A stretch of 64,000 bases of DNA from contig JAKLGM010000001.1 of NCBI GenBank assembly GCA_022710685.1, forward strand, positions 1 through 64,000, written 5' to 3'. This stretch comes from Patescibacteria group bacterium (GTDB taxonomy: Bacteria > Patescibacteriota > Patescibacteriia > Patescibacteriales > UBA12465). Within the stretch, counting starts at the first letter, position 1, and every line of letters begins with the position of its first letter. Below the pieces are notes generated by a model. It was not told the origin of the DNA, did no database searches, and was given only the letters and a program-made list of their open reading frames with translations. This document shows positions 26,545 through 36,572 of the stretch, piece by piece. Both the position numbers and the translations under genes were made by a program.

Positions 26545-28536
26545 CTAGAGTAAGAGACCAATAATCAACAGGGCCACAATGTTTAAGATTTTAATCATCG
26601 GATTGATGGCCGGGCCGGCAGTATCCTTGTAAGGGTCGCCGACAGTATCACCGGTAACAGCCGCCTTGTGGGCGTCTGAACCTTTGCCACCGAAATTACC
26701 CAGTTCAATATATTTTTTGGCATTATCCCAAGCACCACCGCCAGAAGTCATAGAAACAGCCACAAAGATGCCAGTGATAATAGATCCGACTAACAGGCCA
26801 CCCAAGGCTTCAACGCCCAGGACGAACCCAACTAAAATCGGAGCAACTACTGGAATCAAAGCTGGTAGAATCATCTGCTTGATAGCAGCCTTAGTAACGA
26901 TATCAACCGTGCGACCATAGTCCGGTTTTTCCGTGCGAGCCATGATGCCCGGTTTTTCTTTAAATTGAGCGCGGACATCTTCTACCACTGAACCGGCCGC
27001 GCGGCCGACAGCTTGCATTGACAAAGCGCCAAAGAGATAAGGTAAGAGGCCGCCAATAAATAAACCAACAAGGACATACGGATCATTGATTAAAAAGTGG
27101 AAAGTCTGACCGGCAGTATCTAAGCTATTAGTAAAATCAGCAAAAAGCACCAAAGCAGCTAATGCAGCGCTACCAATAGCATAACCCTTAGTGACGGCCT
27201 TGGTGGTATTACCAACGGCGTCTAAAGGATCGGTGATATTTCTGACATCGTCTCCCAACTCAGCCATTTCAGCAATGCCGCCGGCGTTGTCGGTAATCGG
27301 GCCATAGGCGTCAATAGTCACCACGATGCCAGCCATTGATAACATGGCGACAGCAGCGATAGCGATGCCATAGATGCCAGCCAAACCATAAGCCATTAAG
27401 ATGGAAGCCGCGATGACAATAATCGGAAGAGCAGTGGACTTCATAGAAACGGCCAAACCAGCGATAACGTTGGTACCATGACCGGTGCGAGAAGCTTCGG
27501 CAATGGATTTCACTGGTTGATACTTAGTGGAGGTATAATACTCAGTGATATAAACCAACAAACCGGTAACAGCCAAACCGACTAGAGCGGAAAAATAAAT
27601 ATTCAAAGTGCCGTATTGGCCATTATCTTTCATCAACCATTCGGTAATCGGCCAGAAAGCGATAGCGCCTAAGACGCCAGCAGCAATAAGGCCTTTATAC
27701 AAAGCGTTCATGATGTTTTGTTTCTTGCCTAAACGAACAAAGAAGATGCTGATAATAGAGGCTACGATAGAAACAGCGCCCAAGACCAACGGGAAAATAA
27801 CAGCATTGTCTGAGCCTGGAAAAAACAAAGAGCCTAAAATCATGGCCGCGATGGAAGTAACGGCATAAGTTTCAAACAAATCAGCAGCCATACCAGCGCA
27901 ATCACCGACGTTGTCACCAACGTTGTCAGCGATCACAGCCGGATTTCTCGGATCATCCTCCGGAATACTGGCCTCTACTTTGCCAACTAAATCAGCGCCG
28001 ACATCAGCTGCCTTAGTGTAAATACCGCCGCCTAAACGGGCAAAAATGGAAATCAAAGAACCACCGAAACCGAAACCGATTAAAGCGTGCAAATCATGAG
28101 TGAGCAAGAAGAATCCAGCGGTACCCAAAAGGGCTAAGCCGACTACCAACATGCCGGTGATGCTACCGCCTTTGACAGCGACATTAAGAGCTTTCTTCAT
28201 ACCACTCTTAGCCGCTTCAGTAGTTTTGACATTAGCGCGGACAGAGATAAACATACCAATGTAACCAGTCAAAGCTGATAAGATAGCGCCAGCCAAGAAA
28301 GCCAGAGCTGTCATCCAACTCAATAGAAAACCGATTAAAACGAACAAGACGGCGGCCACAATGCCGACAGTCTTATACTGGCGATTCAAAAAAGCCTTGG
28401 CTCCGGTTTGAATCGCAGCTGCGATTTCCTGCATGCGCTCATTACCACTAGGTAATTTCAAAATCGCGCGGATGGAAATCAAGCCATAGATGATAGCGGC
28501 TAAAGCGCTACCGATGATTAACAGAGTTGTTGCCAT
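26545..28536 (-). CDS. hppA: Membrane H+-translocating pyrophosphatase, K+-independent type
   Basis: Couples pyrophosphate hydrolysis to proton pumping, useful for a fermenter with little ATP. About 663 residues and some 16 membrane helices. Substrate motifs are present: [23 protein letters not shown] (two halves) and [17 protein letters not shown]. The segment [10 protein letters not shown] has Lys where K+-dependent enzymes have Ala, which by family knowledge marks the K+-independent class. The frame opens at 28596, but the segment before MATTLLIIG is not membrane-like, so ATG at 28536 is chosen. Confidence 0.95.
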   Translation of the reverse strand: MATTLLIIGSALAAIIYGLISIRAILKLPSGNERMQEIAAAIQTGAKAFLNRQYKTVGIVAAVLFVLIGFLLSWMTALAFLAGAILSALTGYIGMFISVRANVKTTEAAKSGMKKALNVAVKGGSITGMLVVGLALLGTAGFFLLTHDLHALIGFGFGGSLISIFARLGGGIYTKAADVGADLVGKVEASIPEDDPRNPAVIADNVGDNVGDCAGMAADLFETYAVTSIAAMILGSLFFPGSDNAVIFPLVLGAVSIVASIISIFFVRLGKKQNIMNALYKGLIAAGVLGAIAFWPITEWLMKDNGQYGTLNIYFSALVGLAVTGLLVYITEYYTSTKYQPVKSIAEASRTGHGTNVIAGLAVSMKSTALPIIVIAASILMAYGLAGIYGIAIAAVAMLSMAGIVVTIDAYGPITDNAGGIAEMAELGDDVRNITDPLDAVGNTTKAVTKGYAIGSAALAALVLFADFTNSLDTAGQTFHFLINDPYVLVGLFIGGLLPYLFGALSMQAVGRAAGSVVEDVRAQFKEKPGIMARTEKPDYGRTVDIVTKAAIKQMILPALIPVVAPILVGFVLGVEALGGLLVGSIITGIFVAVSMTSGGGAWDNAKKYIELGNFGGKGSDAHKAAVTGDTVGDPYKDTAGPAINPMIKILNIVALLIIGLLL

Positions 28537-28602
28537 AGAGCAATTATTTTTGCCGAAACGAAAAACTGCCAAACTGGGAGTTGGACGCTTCCGCAAGTTA
28601 AA

Positions 28603-29952
28603 TTATTTTTTGGTTTTTTTAGTAGTAGTTTTTTTCTCTTTCACTTCTTTCTTCGCAGCCTTAGGCTTAGCTTCCTTTTTTGGCTTCACTTCTTTTTTCT
28701 CTTTCTTTTCCTTCACCACTTTTTCAGCCTTCACTGCCTTTTCCTTCTTCGACTTTTCCTCTTTTGCTTCTTCTTCCTTGACCTCTTCCTTCGGCGTTTC
28801 AGTGCCGTCAAAAGGGATAATATCAATCTTCCAGCCAGTCAACTTGGCAGCCAAGCGGACATTCTGGCCGCTTTTACCGATAGCTAAAGATAATTTATCT
28901 GGGCTGACTTTGACTGTGGCCCGACGGTCATTAACATCCAAATCCATACCCATAATCTTAGCCGGAGACAAAGCATTACTGATATATTTTACTGGATCTT
29001 CATCGTATTCAATGATATCAACCTTTTCACCGCCTAACTCGCTGATAATAGTCTGGATGCGGCTACCGCGTTGGCCGACGCAAGAACCGACCGGATCAAT
29101 ATTGTCAGAGTCAGTGGAAATAGCGACTTTAGAACGGGAGCCGGCCTCTCTGGCAACACTCTCAATCTTTACCAGGCCGTTAGATATTTCCGGAATTTCC
29201 AAATAGAAAACTTTCTTCAAAATTTCTTCTGAACGTCGAGACAAAACTACTTCAGCCCCCTTCTGGCCAGCGCGAACTTCTTTGACATAAACTTTCAAGC
29301 GGGCATTGATGGCATAATTTTCTCCTGGAACTTGTTCTTCCATCGGTAAAATACCGATAGCCTTACCTAAGTCAACAAAAACTAAGCGGCCTTCTTGGCG
29401 CTGGACGATACCAGTTACAACTTCGTGTTCTTTGTCCTTAAACTCATTGAAGACCATATCACGCTCAACTTCGCGTAATTTCTGAATAATAACCTGCTTG
29501 GCAGTCTGAGCGGCCATGCGACCATAATCAGCCGGTTCTTCTAGCTCCATGATAATTTCTTCTCCGATCTGGGCGTCTGGCTTAATCAAAAGCGCATCCT
29601 TAAGCTGGATTTCGGTCTTCGGATTAAAACGTTTTTTGCCTTCTTCGCCTTCGGTCGGATCATAGAAAGATTCCCGCTCCCTTTCCATGTTCTTCGGCAG
29701 CGGCTTCTCTTCCATCTCAGCTTCAAGAGCGGCTAATTCTTCCTCCGGCAAATCTTCCACGACTAACTTCACGTCGTAGATTTTAGAGTGTCCGGTTTCC
29801 GGGTTGAATTTGACCTTGATGTTCTGGTTCTTCTGGCCAAAATCTTTACGATAGGCGGCGGCGAGAGCCAGCTCAATAGTTCCTAAAACGGCATCAAAAT
29901 CCAGCTTCTTTTCTTCGCAGATTTGCTTGATGGCGTTCGTTATTTCTGACAT
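28603..29952 (-). CDS. nusA: Transcription termination/antitermination factor NusA
   Basis: 449 residues from ATG at 29952 (MSEITNAIKQICEEK). N-terminal RNA polymerase-binding domain, S1 domain (about residues 165-240), two KH domains (about 250-385; GSCVGQRGSRIQTI and AIGKSGQNVRLA). The open frame reaches 30117, but that extension is hydrophobic, unlike NusA, and crosses the hairpin at 29974. A Lys/Glu/Ala-rich tail of about 65 residues replaces the acidic repeats of E. coli NusA. It is not linked to infB here. Confidence 0.97.
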   Translation of the reverse strand: MSEITNAIKQICEEKKLDFDAVLGTIELALAAAYRKDFGQKNQNIKVKFNPETGHSKIYDVKLVVEDLPEEELAALEAEMEEKPLPKNMERERESFYDPTEGEEGKKRFNPKTEIQLKDALLIKPDAQIGEEIIMELEEPADYGRMAAQTAKQVIIQKLREVERDMVFNEFKDKEHEVVTGIVQRQEGRLVFVDLGKAIGILPMEEQVPGENYAINARLKVYVKEVRAGQKGAEVVLSRRSEEILKKVFYLEIPEISNGLVKIESVAREAGSRSKVAISTDSDNIDPVGSCVGQRGSRIQTIISELGGEKVDIIEYDEDPVKYISNALSPAKIMGMDLDVNDRRATVKVSPDKLSLAIGKSGQNVRLAAKLTGWKIDIIPFDGTETPKEEVKEEEAKEEKSKKEKAVKAEKVVKEKKEKKEVKPKKEAKPKAAKKEVKEKKTTTKKTKK

Positions 29953-29970
29953 AAATTTATTTTTAGTTAT

Positions 29971-30004
29971 AAAAAGGCTAATTGTCATAATAACAATTAG
30001 CCTT
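29971..30004 (-). terminator. Intrinsic terminator between the P-loop kinase gene and nusA
   Basis: 12-bp perfect stem AAGGCTAATTGT / ACAATTAGCCTT followed by T run in the minus direction. Confidence 0.88.
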
Positions 30005-30049
30005 AACATTATAGTAGCATAAGGCAACCAGTCTGTCAAAAGACCCTCT

Positions 30050-30619
30050 TTATTCTTCTCCCAACCAATCCAATATATCTTCCCGATATTTTTCACTCGG
30101 AAGCTCATCTGCTTCAATAATCAAATAAGGTAATTTGCTTCGTTTAATTTTCTTTAAATATAATTTTTGCTGGGCAATATAAAAACTTGGCTCTTTGGCA
30201 ATGCGGCGATAGTGCGGATAGAGTTTGATTCTATCCTCCAATCTTTGTCTGATAATATTTTCGTCTTCTGGAAAAACTACCAACACTATTTTGAAATTTA
30301 ATTTTTGCAATCTTTTTTCTAACAGACGGTAGCCAACGCGCTTCTGGCGGTAGAGGCGGCTATATATCTTGTCGGCCAGATGAAATTTTTCCACGATGAT
30401 ATTTTTCTCCTGCAAAGTCTTGAAAATAGAAACATAGTTTTTTATCACCGCCTTCCCCTTGTCGGTGCCGAAGACTCCGACATCGCAATTAAACCAATAG
30501 CAACCATCCAGGAGGGAATCGCTCTCATGGTATTTTGACTCTAAAAAGTCATAGATTTGAGACATTATCCAGCTTTTGCCGGACAATTCTGCGCCTTCAA
30601 AAATAATATGGTGGGTCAT
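30050..30619 (-). CDS. P-loop kinase, thymidylate-kinase-like fold
   Basis: About 189 residues. Walker A GAELSGKS near residue 10, a lid-like Arg/Lys-rich segment (about 95-145: KRVGYRLLEKRLQ, RQRLEDRIK), and the general layout of dTMP kinase or related nucleotide kinases. The exact substrate is unclear. ATG at 30619 is preferred over the TTG at 30634. It is last in the cluster glgA-GH57-kinase-kinase and lies 4 bases after its neighbour's stop, which hints at a sugar or polysaccharide link or a simple operon coincidence. Confidence 0.75.
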   Translation of the reverse strand: MTHHIIFEGAELSGKSWIMSQIYDFLESKYHESDSLLDGCYWFNCDVGVFGTDKGKAVIKNYVSIFKTLQEKNIIVEKFHLADKIYSRLYRQKRVGYRLLEKRLQKLNFKIVLVVFPEDENIIRQRLEDRIKLYPHYRRIAKEPSFYIAQQKLYLKKIKRSKLPYLIIEADELPSEKYREDILDWLGEE

Positions 30620-30623
30620 AGGG

Positions 30624-31661
30624 TTAAATGCCAAGATTATCTTTTAACTGATTGATTAAATGATTAATCTTCTCCATTTTAGCCTCATCCCGATTAATAA
30701 CTCCAGCAGTCAAAAGATAAGTGATGGTCCGCATCATGGTCCAATTATAATAATTATCAATCCGCGCCTGCAAAGCGGCATCCAATTTGTAAGGAGAATT
30801 GGCAAAATAATTATCCAAGAATAATTTTTTAATCTGAGCCACATAATCCGGATCTAACTTCTGCTTCTGGACGGCCATGTATTCAAATTGCTGCAAGAAG
30901 CAACCTAAATCGCGAGTAAAATCGGACAGGGACATATCGGTAAAATCAATGATGGCGGTTTTAATATCATTAATCTTGATAATATTTTCCGGATGAGCAT
31001 CGCCATGAATTACCCAGCGCTCTTCCGTACTAGCTAAGAATTCTTCTTCTTGCTTGATAAAAATATCATAGGCTCTTTCATAGAACCCTAAATAATGAGG
31101 ATAGCGCTGCTTAATTTCCTGGAAAATAGTATCTTTGCCTGGGATTACCGTCCGGATGCGGCTATTATTGGAGTCGAAATTAAAATCAGTAAAGTTTTTT
31201 AAATTGTGCAGCTTGGCAAACCACTTAGCCGCCTGTGGCACGACTTTTTCAATCTCCGCCTTGTCTCGATTAGAAATATAATAGCGCAAATTGCGGCCAG
31301 AGACGCCGCGGTAGAAGGTGCCGTTAAAATGAGAGGAATAAAACAGCGGGCGGGGGATAGAAAAATGCTGGTCGCCAAAACCGCTGCGCCACAGGAAGGC
31401 TAGGGAATTATAAACATTGGAGCGATCTTCTTCGCTATGGGCCGAACAAAAAACCGGCAGCTTATACTTCCGACCATTTTTGGCCTCGCAATAAACTTTA
31501 AACTCCACTACCACGTGATAAGTGTTGTCCCAAACATGCTTTTTGTGGGGAATAATCTCCACTTTTTCCAGCCGGGCGCAATCAGCATAAAGCGGCAAGA
31601 GCTTGCGGGATAATAATTTTCGGATGTATTCTGGATCAAATAATTTTTCTATTTTATTCAT
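30624..31661 (-). CDS. Aminoglycoside-phosphotransferase-fold kinase, probable sugar kinase
   Basis: About 345 residues from ATG at 31661. The APH/ChoK catalytic loop WVIHGDAHPENI and the metal motif AIIDFTD are intact, so it should transfer phosphate to a small hydroxylated substrate. True antibiotic resistance is unlikely: length and context fit a housekeeping kinase. It is 5 bases downstream of the GH57 gene and upstream of a P-loop kinase. In other bacteria APH-fold maltokinases act in glycogen synthesis, so a maltokinase-like role is a reasonable inference. Confidence 0.78.
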   Translation of the reverse strand: MNKIEKLFDPEYIRKLLSRKLLPLYADCARLEKVEIIPHKKHVWDNTYHVVVEFKVYCEAKNGRKYKLPVFCSAHSEEDRSNVYNSLAFLWRSGFGDQHFSIPRPLFYSSHFNGTFYRGVSGRNLRYYISNRDKAEIEKVVPQAAKWFAKLHNLKNFTDFNFDSNNSRIRTVIPGKDTIFQEIKQRYPHYLGFYERAYDIFIKQEEEFLASTEERWVIHGDAHPENIIKINDIKTAIIDFTDMSLSDFTRDLGCFLQQFEYMAVQKQKLDPDYVAQIKKLFLDNYFANSPYKLDAALQARIDNYYNWTMMRTITYLLTAGVINRDEAKMEKINHLINQLKDNLGI

Positions 31662-31666
31662 ATAAT

Positions 31667-32830
31667 TTAAAGCTGCCAATAATAGCGCCAGTGTTTCTCC
31701 CAGATCAGGCGCTCCAGGCGCAGATACATCTTTTCAGCCTTGATCTTATTGGCCCGAGTTAAGTGGCTATGGAGCGATCGAACCGACCGGATCAATTCAT
31801 TAATGCCCCGTTCAATTTCATCTGGACTCCAAGCGCGTGGTCCGAAATTATGGGAGAAATCCCGACCACTAGCCCACCAGAAAGTACAACTGGCTAAGCC
31901 GCGGACTAGATGCCAGCGATACCAGTAATAATTCGGGTCTTTCCGGTGTTTTTTGTCTAAGCTCTGGGCATATCTAGCTAACTCCCAAATAGCTTTCTGG
32001 ATCGGATGGTTTTTGGCCTGCCAGAGAGCATAGGGCTCATTGGTTTTTAACTCCTTTTCAGTCGACTCCCAATTGCCAGATAATATTTTTACCCTAGCTG
32101 TCTTTTCTCTTTGGGTGATAAAATCAGAAATCAACTGGGTGCGGAAAGAATCTCGTTTAAGAATCTTCTCCAATTCAGCTGTCGGGTCTTCATGACGCAA
32201 ACCATAGAGCTCGGCATCAGTGGCGGAGATAACGACATCATGATCAGCCAAAAAATCTTTTAAATTGTCCGGCACATAAGCGCTGCTCTGGCGGCGATTG
32301 CGGAAGACAACTTTCAAACCACTGTTAGTATCAGTATAAACCCGATTAAAATCAACCTGGCCTAAATGACCGCTATAGAGAATTTCATCTAAAATAATCC
32401 ATTGATAGCCTCGTTTTTTAATGATTTTTGCCACTTCTGGACTATAGGCCATTTCCGGCAAAAAGAAACCTTTGGGTTTAAATTTTACGCCAAAATGTTT
32501 CTGTAAAATAACTTCGTTAGCCTTGATTTGCTCTATCACTTCAGCTTCTCCCACGAGCGGCAAAAGAGCGTGATAGGCGGCGGTGCCGGTTATCTCTAAT
32601 TGCTTCCGCTCCACTAGCTTCTTGATGCGCTGGATCAAATCAAAATAATTCATTTCCTCCCAGCGCTGCAGCAAGCAGCCCGAAATATTCCAAGTGAATT
32701 TGATCTGCGGATGTTCTTCCAAGGCGCGCACCAAGCGATAGTAGCTTTTATTAACCGCTTCTTGGATATGATAAGCATCAACGTTGGCAGGTTGATATAA
32801 GTGGAGGAAATTAATCCAAATTTTTTTCAT
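31667..32830 (-). CDS. Glycoside hydrolase family 57 protein (alpha-amylase or branching type)
   Basis: 387 residues. Opening FLHLYQPANVD, the nucleophile region GFFLPEMAYSPE (Glu about residue 126) and the acid/base region SATDAELYGLRHED (Asp about 204) match GH57 motifs 3 and 4. Both catalytic acids are present. GH57 contains alpha-amylases, 4-alpha-glucanotransferases and branching enzymes; which one is not clear. Short for a branching enzyme. It is 2 bases after glgA, so it probably acts on the same glucan. Confidence 0.88.
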   Translation of the reverse strand: MKKIWINFLHLYQPANVDAYHIQEAVNKSYYRLVRALEEHPQIKFTWNISGCLLQRWEEMNYFDLIQRIKKLVERKQLEITGTAAYHALLPLVGEAEVIEQIKANEVILQKHFGVKFKPKGFFLPEMAYSPEVAKIIKKRGYQWIILDEILYSGHLGQVDFNRVYTDTNSGLKVVFRNRRQSSAYVPDNLKDFLADHDVVISATDAELYGLRHEDPTAELEKILKRDSFRTQLISDFITQREKTARVKILSGNWESTEKELKTNEPYALWQAKNHPIQKAIWELARYAQSLDKKHRKDPNYYWYRWHLVRGLASCTFWWASGRDFSHNFGPRAWSPDEIERGINELIRSVRSLHSHLTRANKIKAEKMYLRLERLIWEKHWRYYWQL

Positions 32831-32832
32831 AA

Positions 32833-34311
32833 TTATTTGCTCTTTTTTATCTTCATCGCCTTGCGATATAGTTTGACGTATTTTTTGGCCGGAATCTCCC
32901 AGCTGTTAGACTCTTGCATTACTTTTTCTACCAACTTTTTCCAATCAGCCTGATGGCGATAACTCTCTAAAGCCCTAACCACGGCGCCATAGAAAGCAAA
33001 GTCATCTTCGCCTTTAAAGGTAAAGCCACTGCCCAGGCCGCTCATAGCATTATAGTTGCTGACGGTATCATAAAGACCGCCGACTTCGCGCACTATCGGG
33101 ATGCAGCCGTAGCGCATGGCTATCAACTGGTTAATGCCGCAAGGCTCATGAACCGAAGGCAACAAGAAAAAATCTGAGCCAGCGTAAACCAAGGTCTCAT
33201 ATTTTTGATTTTCTTCGTGCGAAGGAATTACCACTAATTTCTTCGGGTATTTCCGGGCTATTTTTAAAAGCTCTTTGATATATTTTTTGTCGCCTGAACC
33301 AATCACTACAAATTGGGCATCAAGACGGAGAAAATGAGGTAAAAGGCTGATAATCAGCTCAAATCCCTTCTGGAAGGTAACGCGGGAAGTGGCACAAAGA
33401 AGGGGGATTTTCGCATCAATCGGCAAGCCGAACTTCTTCTGCAAACTCTTCTTATTATCAGCCTTGCCGTTAACCTTGCGGTAGTCATAGTTGCGGAACA
33501 ATGATTCGTCATTCTCCGGGTTGTAGGCATTATAATCGATGCCATTGATGATGCCATAAAGGCGTTCCTCCCGATTCTTTAAAATCCGCTGCAAATCCTG
33601 GCCGAATTTTTTTGTCATAATTTCAGCGCGGTATTGTTCGCTCACAGTATTAATGATATCGGCCGACAGAATAGCGCGCTTAGCGAAATTAATATTTTCA
33701 ATCGTCGGATCGCCCAGATGCGGCAAACGGCGGCGGCCATAATCCCTGTCAGCCACCGGCACCTCCCACCAATTGTGGCCGAACTGGAAGACTAGGTTGT
33801 GAATAGTAAAGACGGTCCGCGCCTTCTTTAATGTTTTGGAATAGCGGAAATCATTTTTCAGATAAAAAGGAATGAGACCAGTCTGCCAATCATGGCAATG
33901 GACAATATCAGCCTTGAATTTTAATAAAGACAAGAGCTTTAAAGCGGCCACGTCAAACAGCAAGAAGCGGGCATTCTCGTGGCTGGAGCCATAGATCTTT
34001 TTCTTCTTAGAAAAATATTTTTTATTCTCCACAAAATAAATCGGCAGATCTTCCATCAGATAGCCTTTCCAATAAGTAACCTCCACCTGATCTTCGGAAT
34101 TCAGAAAAACTTTAACGTTCTTAAAAACCGGCTGCAGATTATGCTTGGCTGTATCTATCACTTGCTCGTAAAAAGGCGAGATGATGATAACCTCATGCCC
34201 TAAACGGCGCAAAGCTTTAGGTAAGCTACGCGTCACATCGCCTAAGCCACCAGTTTTAGAAAAAGGCGCTACTTCCGAAGCAATATGGACTATTTTTAAC
34301 TTATTAGCCAT
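32833..34311 (-). CDS. glgA: Glycogen/starch synthase, GT5
   Basis: Adds glucose from a nucleotide sugar to an alpha-1,4-glucan. 492 residues. KTGGLGDV near the N-terminus binds the sugar nucleotide; the C-terminal half has PSVHEPCGINQLIAMRYG and REVGGLYDTV, as in GT5. Length matches (about 480). The stop of ruvC overlaps its start by 8 bases. No glgC, glgB or glgP is in the window. Confidence 0.95.
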   Translation of the reverse strand: MANKLKIVHIASEVAPFSKTGGLGDVTRSLPKALRRLGHEVIIISPFYEQVIDTAKHNLQPVFKNVKVFLNSEDQVEVTYWKGYLMEDLPIYFVENKKYFSKKKKIYGSSHENARFLLFDVAALKLLSLLKFKADIVHCHDWQTGLIPFYLKNDFRYSKTLKKARTVFTIHNLVFQFGHNWWEVPVADRDYGRRRLPHLGDPTIENINFAKRAILSADIINTVSEQYRAEIMTKKFGQDLQRILKNREERLYGIINGIDYNAYNPENDESLFRNYDYRKVNGKADNKKSLQKKFGLPIDAKIPLLCATSRVTFQKGFELIISLLPHFLRLDAQFVVIGSGDKKYIKELLKIARKYPKKLVVIPSHEENQKYETLVYAGSDFFLLPSVHEPCGINQLIAMRYGCIPIVREVGGLYDTVSNYNAMSGLGSGFTFKGEDDFAFYGAVVRALESYRHQADWKKLVEKVMQESNSWEIPAKKYVKLYRKAMKIKKSK

Positions 34312-34783
34312 AGTTTTTTATCGCGCTTAAAGCAATGGCTAGAGCCAAGGCATCAGCCGCATCATCCGGCCGCGGAATATCTTTGAGATTTAATAATAAT
34401 TTTACCATCTTCTGAACCTGGGTCTTGCCAGCCTGGCCATAAGCGGCGACAGCTTGCTTGACCTGGCTCGGTTTGAACTCCACGAGTGGAATGTGTTTTT
34501 GTTTTAGCGCCAAAAGAATCACGCCGCGCGCCTGACCGACAGTCAAGGCCGTTTTAACATTCTTGCTAAAAAATAATTCTTCCACGGCCACGGCTTGCGG
34601 CTGATATTTATCAATGATTTTATTTAATTCAGAATAGAGCGCAACCAAACGTTCTGACAGCCCTTCGGTTTTGTGCGTCTTAATAGAGCCATGAGCGATA
34701 TGGGATAGTTTGCCGCCAGCTTCTTTCTTAATCAAACCCCAGCCGGTATCGGCAATGCCCGGATCAACTCCCAAAATTATCAT
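34304..34783 (-). CDS. ruvC: Holliday junction resolvase RuvC
   Basis: 159 residues. ILGVDPGIADTGWGLI (catalytic Asp 6), VEELFFSKNVKTA (Glu), and the late acidic pair in PDDAADALALAIA are all present. Start overlaps the yebC stop by 4 bases (ATGA). The pair yebC-ruvC is common in bacteria; ruvA and ruvB are not here. Confidence 0.97.
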   Translation of the reverse strand: MIILGVDPGIADTGWGLIKKEAGGKLSHIAHGSIKTHKTEGLSERLVALYSELNKIIDKYQPQAVAVEELFFSKNVKTALTVGQARGVILLALKQKHIPLVEFKPSQVKQAVAAYGQAGKTQVQKMVKLLLNLKDIPRPDDAADALALAIALSAIKNYG

Positions 34784-35499
34784 ATGATATTAGTATAATA
34801 ATCGCTGACATCCTCATTGTCTTCTAGTTCTTCCATCATCTTCTCCACAGTTCCTTTGTCCGAATCCGGCAAAGTTAATTTATCCTTAGCCACATACTCA
34901 ATCTCGGCCGATTCAACCTTTAAGCCTTTGGATTCTAAAAAACTTTTTACCCCCAAAAGATTTTCCATCTTGGTATAAATCGTCACGCCTTCCTCCTCTT
35001 TGACCAGATCATCCATGCCGGCGTCAATCAACTCCAACTCTAACTCATCCAAATCAATTTTCTTATTTTTGATTTCTTCCATGGAAACCATAATCACGCC
35101 TTTCTGCTCAAAATTCCACATTACAGCGCCAAAAGCACCATTATTCTTGGTAAAAATATGGCGGATGGTAGAGGAACTCCGATTCTTGTTGTCAGTAATA
35201 CACTTGATGACAAACTGGGAGTTAGCCGGTCCGATAGCCTCATAATATAATTCATCAACCTGGTCTCCGCCTAATTCGCCCGTGCCTTTTTTAATGGCTC
35301 GTTCAATATTATCTTTAGGCATGCTAGATGACCGAGCTCGATCAACGGCCGCGCGCAAAGATGGATTAGCTTCCGGGTCGCCGCCCTTTCTGGCGGCAAT
35401 AGTAATAACATTGGCTAGTTTGGTAAAAATGGCGCCGCGTTTAGCGTCCACAACCGCTTTTTGGCGATGCGTCGTCGCCCACTTGGAATGTCCTGACAT
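34780..35499 (-). CDS. yebC: YebC/PmpR-family DNA-binding or translation-associated protein
   Basis: About 240 residues from ATG at 35499. MSGHSKWATTHRQKAVVDAKRG is the family opening, with GGDPEANPSLR and DNIERAIKKGTG. The open frame begins 20 codons earlier, but that part is hydrophobic and not conserved. Members act as transcription regulators or help ribosomes through proline stretches. Confidence 0.96.
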   Translation of the reverse strand: MSGHSKWATTHRQKAVVDAKRGAIFTKLANVITIAARKGGDPEANPSLRAAVDRARSSSMPKDNIERAIKKGTGELGGDQVDELYYEAIGPANSQFVIKCITDNKNRSSSTIRHIFTKNNGAFGAVMWNFEQKGVIMVSMEEIKNKKIDLDELELELIDAGMDDLVKEEEGVTIYTKMENLLGVKSFLESKGLKVESAEIEYVAKDKLTLPDSDKGTVEKMMEELEDNEDVSDYYTNII

Positions 35500-35543
35500 A
35501 AAGGTAGGGTTAATAGATAAAAGTAATACAATATTACAATAAA

Positions 35544-35572
35544 TTGCTAAAAAAATCAATCTAAATTATAAT
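35544..35572 (+). promoter_or_regulatory. Promoter for the SIS-like gene
   Basis: TTGCTA, 17-base spacer, TATAAT. Start codon 28 bases downstream. Confidence 0.65.
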
Positions 35573-35599
35573 TAAAGCAGAACTATTAAAACTCATTTT

Positions 35600-36514
35600 A
35601 TGAAATTAATCAACCTCAACCAAGCCGTCTACAATGCGCTGAAATTCTTCAGCCAAAATAAGCCGCCGCGGCTGGATTTAAGTCGAATCGATTTCCCTTT
35701 AGTCGTTGGCAGCGGCAACGCCTACAACACCGGGCTGATTCTCTTCTCCAAAAAGAAAGCCCTCTTTGCTGACGAGAGCACCTTCAAGGACACCATCAAA
35801 AAATATCAGCCGCTGATAAAAAAGAAAGTGATCAAAGAAGCGGTAATCATTTCAGCTTCAGGCGAAAAAGACTCTGTTTGGGAAATTGAATTAGCGAAAA
35901 AAAATCATCTTCAAGCCACCCTCATCACCTGCTCCCCTCAGTCGAGTGCCGCTAAAATTGCCCTAAAAACCATTGCTTTCCGCAAAATTGCCGAACCCTA
36001 CACCTACAATGTCTCGACCTATTTGGGCATGATACTTTCCTTGACCAAAGAAAAGCCAGAAGCTATCTTGAATTTTTTGAAGAGAGTGAAGCTGCCGCGG
36101 AATTTCAGAAACTACAAAAATTATTCTTTTGTGCTCCCAGATAAATATATTGAAATCTGTTCCATGCTAGACATCAAGGGCCGGGAACTATTCGGGCCGC
36201 ACATTCAAGTCCGCGCCTATTCCGAAGGCCATAGCCGCCACGCTAAATTCGTCCACCAAGATAAAAATGAATTGGTTATCGGCCTGGGAGTAAAGAATAA
36301 ATACTTTGGCGACCCCAAGCATCGCTACGACATAAGCCTGCCAAAAACCGCTGATTTCGGCCTATTATTGACCCTCGGCTACTCCATTATCGGCCATATC
36401 CAAGAATGCAAGCCAGCCTATTTCCAAACTAACATCGCCAAGTTCTGCTCCAGCTACGGGCCCAAAGCCTACGGCTCGAACAAACCATTCGACGTCATCG
36501 TTCCCGGAAACTAA
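35600..36514 (+). CDS. SIS-domain-like protein, putative phosphosugar isomerase relative
   Basis: 304 residues. The segment VVGSGNAYNTGLILFS is like the first loop of SIS (sugar isomerase) folds, and AVIISASGEKDSVWEIELAKKNH with TLITCSPQSSAAKIA matches the second phosphosugar loop (S-S/A-S-G-E-T pattern, here SASGEKD). The second half (DIKGRELFGPHIQVRAYSEGHSRHAK) looks like the second SIS lobe. The catalytic residues cannot be assigned. Not recognised as GlmS or Pgi. Single-gene unit with strong promoter and terminator. Confidence 0.7.
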   Translation: MKLINLNQAVYNALKFFSQNKPPRLDLSRIDFPLVVGSGNAYNTGLILFSKKKALFADESTFKDTIKKYQPLIKKKVIKEAVIISASGEKDSVWEIELAKKNHLQATLITCSPQSSAAKIALKTIAFRKIAEPYTYNVSTYLGMILSLTKEKPEAILNFLKRVKLPRNFRNYKNYSFVLPDKYIEICSMLDIKGRELFGPHIQVRAYSEGHSRHAKFVHQDKNELVIGLGVKNKYFGDPKHRYDISLPKTADFGLLLTLGYSIIGHIQECKPAYFQTNIAKFCSSYGPKAYGSNKPFDVIVPGN

Positions 36515-36537
36515 AAATAATTATTTGGAGACAAAAT

Positions 36538-36570
36538 AAAAAACTCGCTTTCAGCTGGAAGCGAGTTTTT
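36538..36570. terminator. Bidirectional intrinsic terminator
   Basis: AAAAACTCGCTT / AAGCGAGTTTTT with an 8-base loop between convergent genes; only 2 bases from the stop at 36573. Confidence 0.88.
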
Positions 36571-36572
36571 AT

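Noticed and set aside
30624-31661. Aminoglycoside resistance gene
   Set aside because: The fold fits, but the gene is within a glycogen-type run and has no resistance-gene context.
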